Part shown: positions 19,526 through 31,632 of the stretch, piece after piece
Numbering within the stretch: the first letter of the stretch is position 1
How the letters are laid out: the number at the start of each line of letters is the position of its first letter
Origin: Salinispora arenicola
GTDB lineage: Bacteria > Actinomycetota > Actinomycetes > Mycobacteriales > Micromonosporaceae
Reading direction: 5' to 3'
Length of the DNA: 64,000 nucleotides
NCBI RefSeq assembly: GCF_006716065.1
Contig: NZ_VFOL01000001.1
Coordinates: 2,356,001 to 2,420,000, forward strand
The notes under the pieces: generated by a model
Databases searched by the model: none
What the model was told of the DNA's origin: nothing
The model's input: the letters and a program-made list of their open reading frames with translations, nothing else
Position numbers and translations under genes: made by a program

Positions 19526-19554
19526 TTGGCGTGGCCAGGTGCGCCCGGCAGGAT
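19526..19554 (+). promoter_or_regulatory. Candidate leaderless promoter for the ABC-F gene
   Basis: TTGGCG (19526-19531), 17-nt spacer, CAGGAT (19549-19554), then 6 nt to the GTG at 19561. The spacing would put the first transcribed base at or next to the start codon. This supports GTG 19561 as the true start. Confidence 0.5.
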
Positions 19555-19560
19555 GCCAGC

Positions 19561-21240
19561 GTGGGTTACGTGGATGTGGCAGCCGTTGGGCATTCCCTGC
19601 CCGACGGGCGACAGCTCTTCACCGATGTGTCGTTCCGGGTCGCTGATGGCGCCAAGGTCGCCCTGGTCGGGCCGAACGGCGCGGGCAAGACGACGCTGCT
19701 GCGGATGGTCGCCGGCGACCTGCCGGTGCAGCGCGGAGCGATCGCCCGCGTCGGCGGGCTGGGCGTGATGCGTCAGTTCATCGGGATGATCGGCGACGAG
19801 TCGACCCTCGCTGACCTGGCGCTCTCCCTCGCCCCGCCGCGGCTGCGCGAGGCTGGTCAGCGGGTCGCCGCCACCGAGGCGGCCATGCGTCAGGCCGAGG
19901 TACGCGGCAAGTACAGCACCGCAGCCGGCAAGGCCCAGCTCGCGTACGCGGAGGCACTCGCCGCCTGGGGGGAGGCCGGCGGGTACGACGCCGAGGTGCT
20001 CTTCGACACCGTCACCACGATCGTGCTCGACCTGCCGTGGGACACCGCGCGGGGGCGACCGGTCCGGACGCTCTCCGGCGGCCAGCAGAAGCGCTTCGCC
20101 CTGGAACTCCTCCTCCGCGGTGTCGACGAGGTGTTGCTGCTCGACGAGCCGGACAACTTCCTCGACGTGACCGGGAAGCGCTGGTTGGAGGCCCGGTTGC
20201 GGGAGTCCGGCAAGTCGGTGCTGTACGTCTCGCACGACCGGGAGTTGCTGGCCCACACCGCCGACCGGGTGGTGGCCGTCGAGGGCGGTGGTGCCTGGGT
20301 ACACCCGGGCGGCTTCGCCAGCTGGCACGAGGCCCGGGTCGCCCGGCACGACCGCCTCGACGAGCAGCGCCGGCGGTGGGACGAGGAGCACCAGAAGCTG
20401 CGCGAACTGATGCTGATGTACAAGCAGAAGGCCGCGTACAACTCCGGTATGGCCTCTCGCTACCAGGCCGCCCAGACCCGGTTGCGGAAGTTCGAGGAGG
20501 CCGGTCCGCCGCCCGTACCTCCGAAGGAACAGGACATTCGGATGCAGCTGGCTGGTGGACGGACCGGTAAGCGCGCGGTGATCTGCGAGCAGGTGGAGCT
20601 CGACGGACTGACCTACCCCTTCGACCTGGAGATCTGGTACGGCGACCGGGTCGCCGTGCTGGGCGCCAACGGGACCGGGAAGTCGCACTTCCTGCGCCTG
20701 ATCGCCGGGGGCGGAACCGACCCTGATCCCGCGAATCGGCCGGTCGACGGCGGCGCGGGTCTCGCGCCGGTCGGACACGACGGGGTGGCTCGACTGGGCG
20801 CCCGGGTCCGACCAGGGCACTTTTCCCAGACCCACGACCGGCCGGAGCTGATGGAGCGGACGCTGGTCGACATCCTCTGGCATGGCGACGACCACCGGGC
20901 CGGGATGGACCGGCACGCCGCAATGGCAGCGCTGTCCCGGTATGAGCTGGCCGGGCAGGGGGACCAGCGATTCGGCACCCTCTCCGGCGGTCAGCAGGCC
21001 CGTTTCCTGGTGCTGTTGTTGGAGCTGTCCGGGGCGACCCTGCTGCTGCTGGACGAGCCGACGGACAACCTCGACCTGGCCTCGGCGGAGGCGCTTGAGG
21101 CGGGTCTGGCCGCGTTCGAGGGGACGGTGGTGGCGGTGACCCACGACCGATGGTTCACCCGCTCGTTCGACCGGTTCGTGCTGTTCCGAGGGGACGGCGA
21201 GGTGGTGGAGGTCGCTGAGCCCGTCTGGGACGCGGCCTGA
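19561..21240 (+). CDS. ABC-F family ATPase
   Basis: 559 aa with two ABC domains and no membrane segment, so not a transporter. Domain 1: Walker A GPNGAGKTT (about 37-45), signature LSGGQQKR, Walker B LLLDEPDN. Domain 2: Walker A GANGTGKSH, signature LSGGQQAR, LLLDEPTDN. Between them is the charged linker (MYKQKAAYNSGMASRYQAAQ) that ABC-F proteins insert into the ribosomal E-site. It may act as a translation factor or as ribosome protection against an antibiotic; the sequence does not decide. In-frame GTG 19531 is possible but has no promoter or binding site support. Confidence 0.85.
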   Translation: MGYVDVAAVGHSLPDGRQLFTDVSFRVADGAKVALVGPNGAGKTTLLRMVAGDLPVQRGAIARVGGLGVMRQFIGMIGDESTLADLALSLAPPRLREAGQRVAATEAAMRQAEVRGKYSTAAGKAQLAYAEALAAWGEAGGYDAEVLFDTVTTIVLDLPWDTARGRPVRTLSGGQQKRFALELLLRGVDEVLLLDEPDNFLDVTGKRWLEARLRESGKSVLYVSHDRELLAHTADRVVAVEGGGAWVHPGGFASWHEARVARHDRLDEQRRRWDEEHQKLRELMLMYKQKAAYNSGMASRYQAAQTRLRKFEEAGPPPVPPKEQDIRMQLAGGRTGKRAVICEQVELDGLTYPFDLEIWYGDRVAVLGANGTGKSHFLRLIAGGGTDPDPANRPVDGGAGLAPVGHDGVARLGARVRPGHFSQTHDRPELMERTLVDILWHGDDHRAGMDRHAAMAALSRYELAGQGDQRFGTLSGGQQARFLVLLLELSGATLLLLDEPTDNLDLASAEALEAGLAAFEGTVVAVTHDRWFTRSFDRFVLFRGDGEVVEVAEPVWDAA

Positions 21241-21252
21241 CCACGGCCGACA

Positions 21253-21258
21253 TAGGGT
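21253..21258 (+). promoter_or_regulatory. -10 box for a leaderless aldo/keto reductase mRNA
   Basis: TAGGGT lies 7 nt before GTG 21266, the spacing expected if transcription begins at the start codon. No -35 match is evident. It is one of several such boxes in the window. Confidence 0.45.
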
Positions 21259-21265
21259 GGATCTC

Positions 21266-22219
21266 GTGACTGAGATGACGTACCGCCGGTTGGGTGACTC
21301 CGGGCTCGTGGTGTCCGTGGTCGGCATCGGCTGCAACAACTTTGGCCCCAGGGTCGACCTCGAAGGGACTCGGGCGGTGGTGGAGGCCGCCCTCGACGTC
21401 GGAATCAACTTTTTCGACTCCGCCGACATCTACGGGAAGGGCGGTTCCGAGGAGCTGCTGGGCCAGGTACTCAAGGGACGCTGGGACGATGTGGTGATCG
21501 CCACCAAGTTCGGCATGGACATGGACGGCCGTAACGGGCCGGACCACGGCGCCCGCGGTGCCCGTCGCTACATCATGCGGGCGGTGGAGGCGTCGTTGCG
21601 TCGGCTCGGCACCGACCACATCGACCTGTACCAGTTCCATGAGCCGGACCCGGGTACTCCGATCGACGAGACCCTCGCCGCACTGGACGATTTGGTCACC
21701 GCCGGCAAGGTGCGCTATCTGGGTAACTCCAACTTCAGCGGCTGGCAGATCGCCGATGCGGACTGGACCGCCAGGTCGCGGGGGCAGACCCGATTCATCT
21801 CCGCGCAGAATCACTACTCTCTGGTCGAACGGGGTGTCGAGGCTGAGGTCGTCCCGGCGTGTGAGCGATTCGGGCTGGGCCTGCTGCCGTTCTATCCCCT
21901 CGCCAACGGCCTGCTCACCGGCAAGTACAAGCGGGGCGAGGCCGCTCCGCCGGGCAGTCGCCTTGCCGGTGGCGGCCGGTACACGGCCCGGCTGGCCGCC
22001 GCCGAATGGGACACGATCGAGGCGCTCGAGGCGTACGCCGCCGACCGTGGACTCACTCTGCTTCAGGTGGCCATCGGTGGGCTGGCCGCGCAGCCGGCGG
22101 TGACCTCGGTGATCGCCGGCGCCACCACACCCGACCAGGTTCGGGCAAACGCGCAGGCGGGTGCCTGGCAGCCCGGCGTCGACGACCTGGCGGCCCTGCG
22201 TGAGGTGCTCACCAGGTAA
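21266..22219 (+). CDS. Aldo/keto reductase
   Basis: 317 aa from GTG 21266 (MTEMTYRRLGDSGLVVS). NADPH-dependent oxidoreductase with a TIM-barrel. The catalytic set is visible: Asp and Tyr in DSADIYGKGGSEELLG, Lys in VVIATKFG, His in LYQFHEPD. Substrate unknown; related proteins act on aldehydes or sugars. GTG 21257 would add three residues but would overlap the -10 box. The gene ends before a terminator and the thiamine operon. Confidence 0.85.
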   Translation: MTEMTYRRLGDSGLVVSVVGIGCNNFGPRVDLEGTRAVVEAALDVGINFFDSADIYGKGGSEELLGQVLKGRWDDVVIATKFGMDMDGRNGPDHGARGARRYIMRAVEASLRRLGTDHIDLYQFHEPDPGTPIDETLAALDDLVTAGKVRYLGNSNFSGWQIADADWTARSRGQTRFISAQNHYSLVERGVEAEVVPACERFGLGLLPFYPLANGLLTGKYKRGEAAPPGSRLAGGGRYTARLAAAEWDTIEALEAYAADRGLTLLQVAIGGLAAQPAVTSVIAGATTPDQVRANAQAGAWQPGVDDLAALREVLTR

Positions 22220-22230
22220 CCGGAACGGCT

Positions 22231-22259
22231 CGGCCTCCACCGTTCGACGGTGGAGGCCG
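22231..22259 (+). terminator. Terminator of the aldo/keto reductase gene
   Basis: Perfect 13-bp stem (22231-22243 with 22247-22259) and a 3-nt TCG loop, 11 nt after the stop codon. Confidence 0.7.
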
Positions 22260-22334
22260 GGCACGTCTGGGCCGCATCGTCGCTGTCCCGCGGGAAGTGC
22301 CTGCCGGGGCGGGCGCAGGACCGTCCACACCCTC

Positions 22335-22377
22335 GCCGCAGGGCTCCCACCGGGATCCGTCTTGGCAGCCCTGCGGC
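22335..22377. repeat. 11-bp inverted repeat upstream of the thi promoter
   Basis: Bases 22335-22345 and 22367-22377 are exact reverse complements with a 21-nt spacer. The right arm overlaps the candidate -35 of the thiamine operon (22362-22367), so it could be a protein-binding site rather than an RNA structure. Confidence 0.35.
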
Positions 22378-22391
22378 GACTGCCGTACGGT
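22362..22391 (+). promoter_or_regulatory. Candidate promoter of the thiamine operon
   Basis: TTGGCA (22362-22367), 18-nt spacer, TACGGT (22386-22391). Transcription would begin near 22398, just before the first paired bases of the riboswitch. Confidence 0.5.
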
Positions 22392-22405
22392 GGCAGGCAA
22401 GTGAC

Positions 22406-22494
22406 CCACGGGAGCCCGGTGGACCGGGCTGAGAGGGGGGCTGGGAGCCCCCGACCGTCGAACCTGATCCGGGTAGTGCCGGCGCAGGGAGGAG
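22406..22494 (+). promoter_or_regulatory. TPP (THI-box) riboswitch
   Basis: All hallmark blocks of the thiamine pyrophosphate aptamer are present in order: ACGGGAGCCC at the 5' side, GGGCTGAGAGG (pyrimidine-sensor core), ACCGTCGAACCTGATCCGGG, and TAGTGCCGGCGCAGGGA. The last block runs straight into GGAGTG, the ribosome binding site of thiE at 22502, so TPP binding probably blocks translation initiation. No terminator is visible between the aptamer and thiE. Confidence 0.95.
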
Positions 22495-22501
22495 TGTTGC
22501 C

Positions 22502-23128
22502 GTGTCGTCCCTTGGACGCCTGCATCTGATAACTGACAACCGTCCTGGACAGGACCCGCTCGCCGTCGTTCGGGCTGCCCTGTCGGTGGCCCGGGCCGAA
22601 CTGGTCGTTCAGGTCCGGGTGACCGACGAAACGACCGACCGGCAGGCGTACGACCTGGCCCGCCGGGTGACCGTGCTCTGCGCCCGGTACGACGCGACCT
22701 GCCTGGTCAACGATCGGCTGCACGTGGCCCTGGCGGTCGGCGCCGACGGTGGACACGTGGGCGCCGACGACCTGCCGGTCGGCGCGGCCCGCGCGGTGCT
22801 CGGCTCCGCCGCCGTCCTCGGCGCCACCGCCCGCGAGGCGGATACCGCTGTCGAAGCGGTCGCCGCCGGGGCCAGCTACCTCGGCGTGGGGTCGGTGCAC
22901 CCCACCACCTCGAAGGAGGGGCTGCCACCCCCGATCGGGGCGGCGGGGCTCCGAGCGGTCGCCGCCGCGGTCAGCGTGCCGGTGATCGCCATCGGGGGAG
23001 TGACCGCGGCGGACGTGCCCGACCTGCGGGCAGCCGGTGCGTACGGGGTGGCGGTGATCGCCGCGCTGTCCCACGCCGCTGACCCCGCCCGCGCCACCGC
23101 CGCGTTCGTCGAGGCACTGACGTGCTGA
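22502..23128 (+). CDS. thiE: Thiamine-phosphate synthase family protein (ThiE, copy 1)
   Basis: 208 aa TIM-barrel enzyme joining HMP-PP and thiazole phosphate. Typical features: RLHLITDN, CLVNDRLHVALAVGADGGHVG and PVIAIGGVTAADV. The usual Gln-x-Arg-x-Lys motif reads QVRVTDE, so the lysine that binds the pyrimidine diphosphate in characterised enzymes is absent; SVHPTTSKEG keeps the phosphate loop. It is first in the operon, directly behind the riboswitch, and overlaps thiO. A second ThiE-like gene lies at 25282. Confidence 0.88.
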   Translation: MSSLGRLHLITDNRPGQDPLAVVRAALSVARAELVVQVRVTDETTDRQAYDLARRVTVLCARYDATCLVNDRLHVALAVGADGGHVGADDLPVGAARAVLGSAAVLGATAREADTAVEAVAAGASYLGVGSVHPTTSKEGLPPPIGAAGLRAVAAAVSVPVIAIGGVTAADVPDLRAAGAYGVAVIAALSHAADPARATAAFVEALTC

Positions 23129-24308
23129 CCGGTGCACCCGGTGCAGCCCCGAAGTTCGGTCGGAACCCGCAGCACGGGCCTGACGTGGCGGTGGTGGGGG
23201 CGGGGCCGATCGGGCTGGCGATCGCCTGGCGATGCGCAGCGCGCGGGCTGCGGGTCGTGGTGTACGATCCGGCCCCTGGTTCGGGCGCGGCGCACGCCGC
23301 CGCGGGGATGCTCGCGCCGGTCGCCGAGGCGTACTTCGGCGAGCACGAGCTGACCGGCCTGCTCACCGAGTCGGCGGCCCGCTGGCCGGCGTTCGCTGCC
23401 GAGTTGGCCGCCGCATCCGGCACCGATACGGGCTACCGCGGTGAGGGCACGTTGATGGTCGGGCTCACCGCCGACGATCTCGCCGTGGCCCGCCGGTTGT
23501 GGGCCTACCAACAGGGGCTGGGGTTGCCAGTTACCCCGCTGCGTCCCTCCGAACTACGAGACCGTGAGCCGGCGCTGTCACCCCGCACGCGTGGTGGCGC
23601 CTACGCCGGTACCGATCACCAGGTGGACCCGCGTCGGCTGGTGGCGGCACTGCGTACCGCCACCGAGCGGGCCGGGGGGACGCTGGTGCCGGCCCCGGTC
23701 CACCGGTTGGCCGACCTGACCGCGGGAATCACGGTGGTCGCCGCCGGCTGTGGCGCCGCCGCGCTGACCGGGCTGCCGGTACGCCCGGTGAAGGGTCAGG
23801 TGCTTCGGCTCCGCGCCCCCGGTGCGCCGGGCTTCCGGCACGTGATCCGGGGATTCGCCGACGGCGAGCAGGTATATCTGGTTCCCCGGGAGGACGGGGA
23901 GGTCGTGGTCGGGGCGACCTCGGAGGAGCGCACTGACACCACGGTGACCAGTGGTGCGGTGCTGCGGTTGCTCCGGGCCGCCACCGACCTGGTGCCCGAG
24001 GTGGCCGAGTACGAGCTGATCGAGGCACTCGCCGGGCTGCGTCCGGGTACCCCCGACAACGCGCCGATCCTCGGCCCGCTGCCCGGGCGGCCGGCGGTAC
24101 TCGCCGCGACCGGGCACCACCGGCACGGGATCGTGCTCACCCCGGTCACCGCCGACCTGATTGCCGACCTGATCGTCACCGGTACGCCAGACCCGCTGCT
24201 CGCCCCGTTCACGCCGGAGCGCCTCGGGCCGGCCGCGTCCAGCCAGCCAGTCACCGCCGCCGCGGCCCGCGGACCCGCCGGGGCCCGTCCGACCACACAG
24301 GAGGAATC

Positions 24309-24318
<10 letters not shown>
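23122..24318 (+). CDS. thiO: Glycine oxidase ThiO
   Basis: 398 aa FAD enzyme that oxidises glycine to iminoglycine (dehydroglycine) for thiazole formation. Dinucleotide-binding motif VAVVGAGPIGLAIAWRCAAR is at about residues 22-41. Later blocks HAAAGMLAPVAEAYF, VRPVKGQVLRLR and LAGLRPGTPDNAPILGPLPG are typical of the DAO family. The C-terminal 30 residues are Ala/Pro-rich. It overlaps thiE by 7 nt and thiS by 10 nt. Use of ThiO fits an aerobe without ThiH. Confidence 0.93.
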
Positions 24319-25985
<1,667 letters not shown>

Positions 25986-25989
<4 letters not shown>

Positions 25990-26771
25990 CGCCACGTACG
26001 GTCCTCACCATCGCCGGGTCGGATTCCGGCGGCGGCGCCGGAATCCAGGCCGATCTCAAGGTCTTCGCGGCGCTGGGAGCCTACGGCACCAGTGTCGTCA
26101 CCGCCGTCACCGCCCAGAACACCCGGGGTGTCGACGCCGTCCTGTCGCTGCCCCCACGGACGGTGACCGACCAACTGGACAGCGTGCTCACCGACTTCGC
26201 GGTGCGCGCGGTGAAGACCGGCATGCTCGGTAGCCCGGCGGTCGCGGACGCGGTCGTCGAGGCGGCGAGGGACGACCGGCTGCCGCACCTTGTTGTCGAC
26301 CCGGTGCTGGTCGCCACCAGCGGGCACGCGTTGGGCGCGGTGGCGACCGTGGAGCGGTTGCTGCCGTTTGCCCGGGTGGCGACGCCGAACTGTGCGGAGG
26401 CCGCGGCCCTCACCGGGGGCCGGGTCGACACGGTCGAGGAGATGGTCGTCGCCGCGGCGGCGCTCAGCGCGGGCGGACCGGACTACGTCGTGGTCACCGG
26501 TGGGGACATGGACGCGGAAACGGCGGTCGACGTGCTCCATGGCGACGGCGGCACCACCCTGTTCCGCGCTCCGCGGGTGTCGACCCGGCACAACCACGGG
26601 ACCGGGTGCTCGTTCTCGGCGGCCGTCACCGTCCGGCTCGCACTCGGCGACTCGGTGCCGGCGGCCGTCGCGGCGGCCAAGAAATACGTGACCGGGGCGC
26701 TGCTCGGCGCTCGGGATTGGGAGTTGGGCGCGGGACGCGGTCCGCTCGATCACTTCAGCTGGTCCGCCTGA
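25986..26771 (+). CDS. thiD: Hydroxymethylpyrimidine/phosphomethylpyrimidine kinase
   Basis: 261 aa. Phosphorylates HMP and HMP-P. The N-terminus [20 protein letters not shown] is the ThiD signature. Also seen are [28 protein letters not shown] and the anion-hole motif [11 protein letters not shown] near residue 203. GTG start overlaps the previous stop. No fused TenA domain. Confidence 0.95.
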
Positions 26772-28382
<1,611 letters not shown>

Positions 28383-28397
28383 CGGCTGGCCCGGCCA

Positions 28398-28440
28398 TCC
28401 CGCGGTGCCCCGCCCCGGTCTGGGGCGGGGCACCGCGGGA
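28398..28440. terminator. Bidirectional terminator, thiC versus membrane protein gene
   Basis: Perfect 19-bp stem (28398-28416 with 28422-28440) with a 5-nt loop, between the convergent genes thiC (+) and the 28497-30308 gene (-). It can serve both strands. Confidence 0.8.
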
Positions 28441-28496
28441 CCGGTGTGGCGTCGCTTGCCTCTGCCCTGACGAGCCCGGACCCTGTTGGCGTTGGG

Positions 28497-30308
28497 TCAG
28501 TCGGCGTGGTGTCGGCCGACGGAGCGCAACGAGCGTCGGATGCGTTCCGGGTCAGCTTCGTTGTCCGGAGCAGGCTTGCTCAGGCCGGTGACCCAGTCGA
28601 CAAACTCCTCGTCCTGCGCTGGTAGCTGTACCGGCCCGATCGGGTCGCCCGCGTCGTTGGGGCGGGAGCGGTGGCGCCGGAACAGGCCCCGGCGGCGGGC
28701 TACAGGCGGAGTTTCGTCGGGCGCCGACCGATCACCTTGGGCGTCCGGGTCGGACCCGTCGTCGGTTGGCGGGGCTGCCCCGGACACGACAGGTGCGGCG
28801 GTGGAGGTGGGCGGGTCTGCCGGGAAAGTGCGGGTCACGGGCGGTGTCGGCGGTGTCGGCGACAGCATCGGGAACGGCTCGGGTCCGATCCGGGTCGGTG
28901 TCGGCCGGGGCGGGGTTACCGGTACGGGCTCAACGGCGGTACGTGTGGTCGACTCGACGGGGGTCGGGACGGGCCGGGGTGGTGTTGCGGGTACGGGGTC
29001 AACGGCGGTACGTGTGGTCGACTCGACGGGGGTCGGGACGGGCCGGGGTGGTGTTGCGGGTACGGGGTCAACGGCGGTACGTGTGGTCGACTCGACGGGG
29101 GTCGGGACGGGCCGGGGTGGTGTTGCGGGTACGGGGTCAACGGCGGTACGTGTGGTCGACTCGACGGGGGTCGGGACGGGCCGGGGCGATGTGACCGGTG
29201 TTGGGGTGACTGGAGTGGGTCGGGAGGTGACCTCGGATCGCCCCGCGCGGCGAGGGCTCGGTGCCGGCTTGGGGGTCGGAGCGGGCCCGGGACTCAGTGT
29301 TGGTTCGGTGTTCGGTGGTGGTTCGGGATTCGGTGGTGGCTCAGGGCTCAGCGTGGTCTCGGGGTTCGATGCCGGGTTGGTGCTCGGTGAGGTGTCGTCC
29401 ACTATGGCGCCGGCGGCCTCTGTGCCGGGTGTCGCAACGGACCGGTCAGCCGGGTGCACCACGAGTGGCCAGCGCAGCACGACGGCGGCGGCCGAGCCAA
29501 GCGCACCGGTGGCTACCGCGAGCAGAGCGCCGTAGTAGGGCGCGGCCTGGTACCGATTCACCTCGTCGCCGGAACCCGCGGCCAGGTAGGTGAAGGCCAG
29601 CAGCACCGGTCCGGCTACCCCGGTCAGGCCACCGACCAGTGGCGGGAGCTCGCGCCGACGGGCCAGGCCGCCCGTGGACGCTCCAACCAGCAGTGCCACC
29701 ACCGGCAGACACAGCAGAGACAGGCGGTGCGCCGCGGTGGCGCTCAGCCAGGACGGTTCCCACACGCCGAGGCGTACGGTCCGCAGTGGCCCGGTCTCCC
29801 CCAGCGACGGGGCAACCGAGATCAGGGCGAGAAGCCACACCACGCCGGCGACGAGCGCCACGCTCCAGCCCAGCGGGGGCCGTGCCAGGACGGCCAGCGC
29901 CGCACCACCGCCGGCCACCGCGCCGAGGACGGCGCAGGTGGCGACGGCCCAGACCGGTTCCGCAGTGACCAGGTCCGCGGCCCGCGCGGGCTGCATGCAG
30001 AGCGGCGCGACGACGATGGCACCGAGCGTCGCGGCACCCGCTAAGGCCGCCTGCTGACCGATACCGGTCAGCAGGCCGTCCCGGCGAGCCAACCGTTCGG
30101 CGCCGATGGCACCGGCGACGGCGGCATTCGCCGCTATCCAACCGACCCAGGTGAGCTGCGCCGGCCACTGGTTGACACTGTCGCCGGTGAAGGCCCCGGT
30201 GAGTCGAACGATGCCGAAGCCAAATGCGATGCCGAGCTGAATGGCTCCGGCCAGCAGGCTCGCTCCGAGCGCCGTGAGTAGCAGTTTGCCCCAGGTCCGA
30301 AAGGCCAT
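28497..30308 (-). CDS. Polytopic membrane protein with repeated Pro/Thr tail
   Basis: 603 aa; no family recognised. The N-terminal half (about residues 1-295) has around eight hydrophobic segments, beginning LLLTALGASLLAGAIQLGIA. Then comes a long Pro/Thr/Ser-rich region (about 300-520) with tandem 23-residue units PVPTPVESTTRTAVDPVPAT, and a charged C-terminus (RRRGLFRRHRSRPNDAG). The low-complexity part may be a spacer or a cell-surface stalk. ATG 30308 is preceded by TAACGT at 30316-30321 (7 nt away), suggesting a leaderless mRNA. A reading frame continues upstream to 30590 but enters the cupin gene. Confidence 0.75.
   Translation of the reverse strand: MAFRTWGKLLLTALGASLLAGAIQLGIAFGFGIVRLTGAFTGDSVNQWPAQLTWVGWIAANAAVAGAIGAERLARRDGLLTGIGQQAALAGAATLGAIVVAPLCMQPARAADLVTAEPVWAVATCAVLGAVAGGGAALAVLARPPLGWSVALVAGVVWLLALISVAPSLGETGPLRTVRLGVWEPSWLSATAAHRLSLLCLPVVALLVGASTGGLARRRELPPLVGGLTGVAGPVLLAFTYLAAGSGDEVNRYQAAPYYGALLAVATGALGSAAAVVLRWPLVVHPADRSVATPGTEAAGAIVDDTSPSTNPASNPETTLSPEPPPNPEPPPNTEPTLSPGPAPTPKPAPSPRRAGRSEVTSRPTPVTPTPVTSPRPVPTPVESTTRTAVDPVPATPPRPVPTPVESTTRTAVDPVPATPPRPVPTPVESTTRTAVDPVPATPPRPVPTPVESTTRTAVEPVPVTPPRPTPTRIGPEPFPMLSPTPPTPPVTRTFPADPPTSTAAPVVSGAAPPTDDGSDPDAQGDRSAPDETPPVARRRGLFRRHRSRPNDAGDPIGPVQLPAQDEEFVDWVTGLSKPAPDNEADPERIRRSLRSVGRHHAD
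28930..29186. repeat. 69-bp perfect tandem repeat, 3.7 copies
   Basis: Copies at 28930-28998, 28999-29067, 29068-29136 and a partial one at 29137-29186 are identical base for base. On the minus strand each encodes 23 residues of the Pro/Thr-rich tail. A diverged copy flanks the low-coordinate end. Complete identity, also at silent positions, implies recent expansion or gene conversion. Confidence 0.9.
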
Positions 30309-30381
30309 GCCGGGCACGTTACGGTCCTGGTGCGGGCGAGCGCCACCGGCGCGCCGTGCGGTGGTCTCGCCGGCGGCCAGG

Positions 30382-30684
30382 TTACTTGAGCTCGACCAAC
30401 CGGGCCAGGTACGTTGTGTCGCCCACGTTGGTGAGCATGTGCACCGCCCCTGGCTCGCGGTAGACGACGCCGCCGGTCGGCTCGTCGGCGTCGATGCGGT
30501 CGCCGTCGACGGTCTGCACGACGTTTGTCGCGCCCTGGATCGCCACCACCAGATACGGGTGGTCATGCCGATGTAGCGGCTGCTGCTCACCGGGAGCCAG
30601 TCTGATGTGCCAGACCCGGACCCGGTCGTTCTCGTACAGGATCTCCTGGCCCACCGGGCCCAGCTCGAGGTTGGAATCGGTCAT
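30382..30684 (-). CDS. Small cupin-domain protein
   Basis: 100 aa, a single cupin barrel. The motif GEQQPLHRHDHPYLVVAIQG carries His residues in the usual metal positions (HxHxxP type), and the second half has GAVHMLTNVGDT. Enzymatic role unknown; it could be a metal-dependent oxygenase, isomerase or sensor. Its ATG overlaps the stop of the upstream monooxygenase gene by 4 nt, so the two are translationally coupled and probably act in one pathway. Confidence 0.8.
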   Translation of the reverse strand: MTDSNLELGPVGQEILYENDRVRVWHIRLAPGEQQPLHRHDHPYLVVAIQGATNVVQTVDGDRIDADEPTGGVVYREPGAVHMLTNVGDTTYLARLVELK

Positions 30685-31631
30685 TGTGGTCCATCCAGTT
30701 GGGGGAGCACGTCGGCGGCGATGAGCTCCAGGTGGTCGAGGTCTGCGAGGTCGATGAGGCGCAGATGGACGCGGGTCGCTCCGATCGCGGCGAACTCACC
30801 GATCCGTTCGACGAGCTGGGCGGGCGAACCGACGACCGGGTCCTCCGGGGGCAGGGCGCTGGGCCGGTGCAGTGGCGCGGCGCGGCGACGTGCCTCGGCG
30901 TCCGTGCGGCCAACGGCCACCACGATTCCTGCCGAGAGCACCAGCGGCTGCCGGCCGGAGTCGGTCCGACCGGCGGCGTCGCACGCCTCTCGGACCCGCT
31001 CGTACGCGGCTGCGGCCTGCGGGACGGAGGTGAACGGCATGTTGAACTCGTCGGCGTACCGGGCGGCCAGCTCGGGGGTACGCTTCGGGCCGCGACCGCC
31101 CACGATCACCGGTGGCCCGGGTCGCTGGACCGGCTTCGGCAACGCTGGCGCGTCAACGAGCTGATAGTGCTCTCCGCTGTAGTTGAACCTGCCTTCTGAA
31201 GGGGTACGCCACAGCCCGGTGACGATCTCGAGTTGCTCGGCCAGCCGGTCGAACCGTTCCCTGACACCGGGGAACGGGATCCCGTAGGCGGTGTGCTCCC
31301 GTTCGTACCAGCCGGCTCCGATGCCCAGCTCGATTCGGCCACCACTCATCTGGTCGACCTGGGCCACCATGACGGCCAGCGGGCCGGGTAGCCGGAAGGT
31401 CGCCGACGTGACCAGCGTTCCGAGCCGGATACGGCTGGTCTCGCGAGCCAGAGCGGCCAGTGTCAGCCAGGCATCCGTCGGGCCGGGTAGCGCTGGCTCG
31501 TCACCCATCGCCCGGTAGTGGTCGGCGCGGAGGAATCCGTCGTAGCCGCAGCTCTCCGTGTGGCGCGCGAACCGGAGCTGGTCGTCGTAGCTGGCTCCGC
31601 GGTGTGGCTCGGTGAACACTGAGACCCGCAT
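30681..31631 (-). CDS. LLM-class flavin/F420-dependent oxidoreductase
   Basis: 316 aa luciferase-like TIM-barrel. Typical blocks are GYDGFLRADHY, IRLGTLVTSATFRLPGPLAV, GGRIELGIGAGWYEREH and PPVIVGGRGPKRTPELAARY. The family contains FMNH2-dependent alkanesulfonate monooxygenases (SsuD) and F420 enzymes; the cofactor cannot be fixed by eye. It begins one base after the stop of the ABC ATPase gene, as SsuD genes often lie next to SsuB, so a role in using the transported compound is likely. Confidence 0.85.
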   Translation of the reverse strand: MRVSVFTEPHRGASYDDQLRFARHTESCGYDGFLRADHYRAMGDEPALPGPTDAWLTLAALARETSRIRLGTLVTSATFRLPGPLAVMVAQVDQMSGGRIELGIGAGWYEREHTAYGIPFPGVRERFDRLAEQLEIVTGLWRTPSEGRFNYSGEHYQLVDAPALPKPVQRPGPPVIVGGRGPKRTPELAARYADEFNMPFTSVPQAAAAYERVREACDAAGRTDSGRQPLVLSAGIVVAVGRTDAEARRRAAPLHRPSALPPEDPVVGSPAQLVERIGEFAAIGATRVHLRLIDLADLDHLELIAADVLPQLDGPQ

Positions 31632-31632
31632 G

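Noticed and set aside
19222..21429. A 735-residue minus-strand frame over the ABC-F gene
   Set aside because: Same shadow effect; both ABC domains are intact on the plus strand.
28930..29186. CRISPR array
   Set aside because: The repeated units are contiguous and in frame with a gene; there are no unique spacers.
28486..29535. A plus-strand frame with Gly/Thr/Val repeats opposite the membrane protein tail
   Set aside because: It is the reverse reading of the 69-bp repeat; the minus-strand protein has membrane segments and a proper start, this one has neither.
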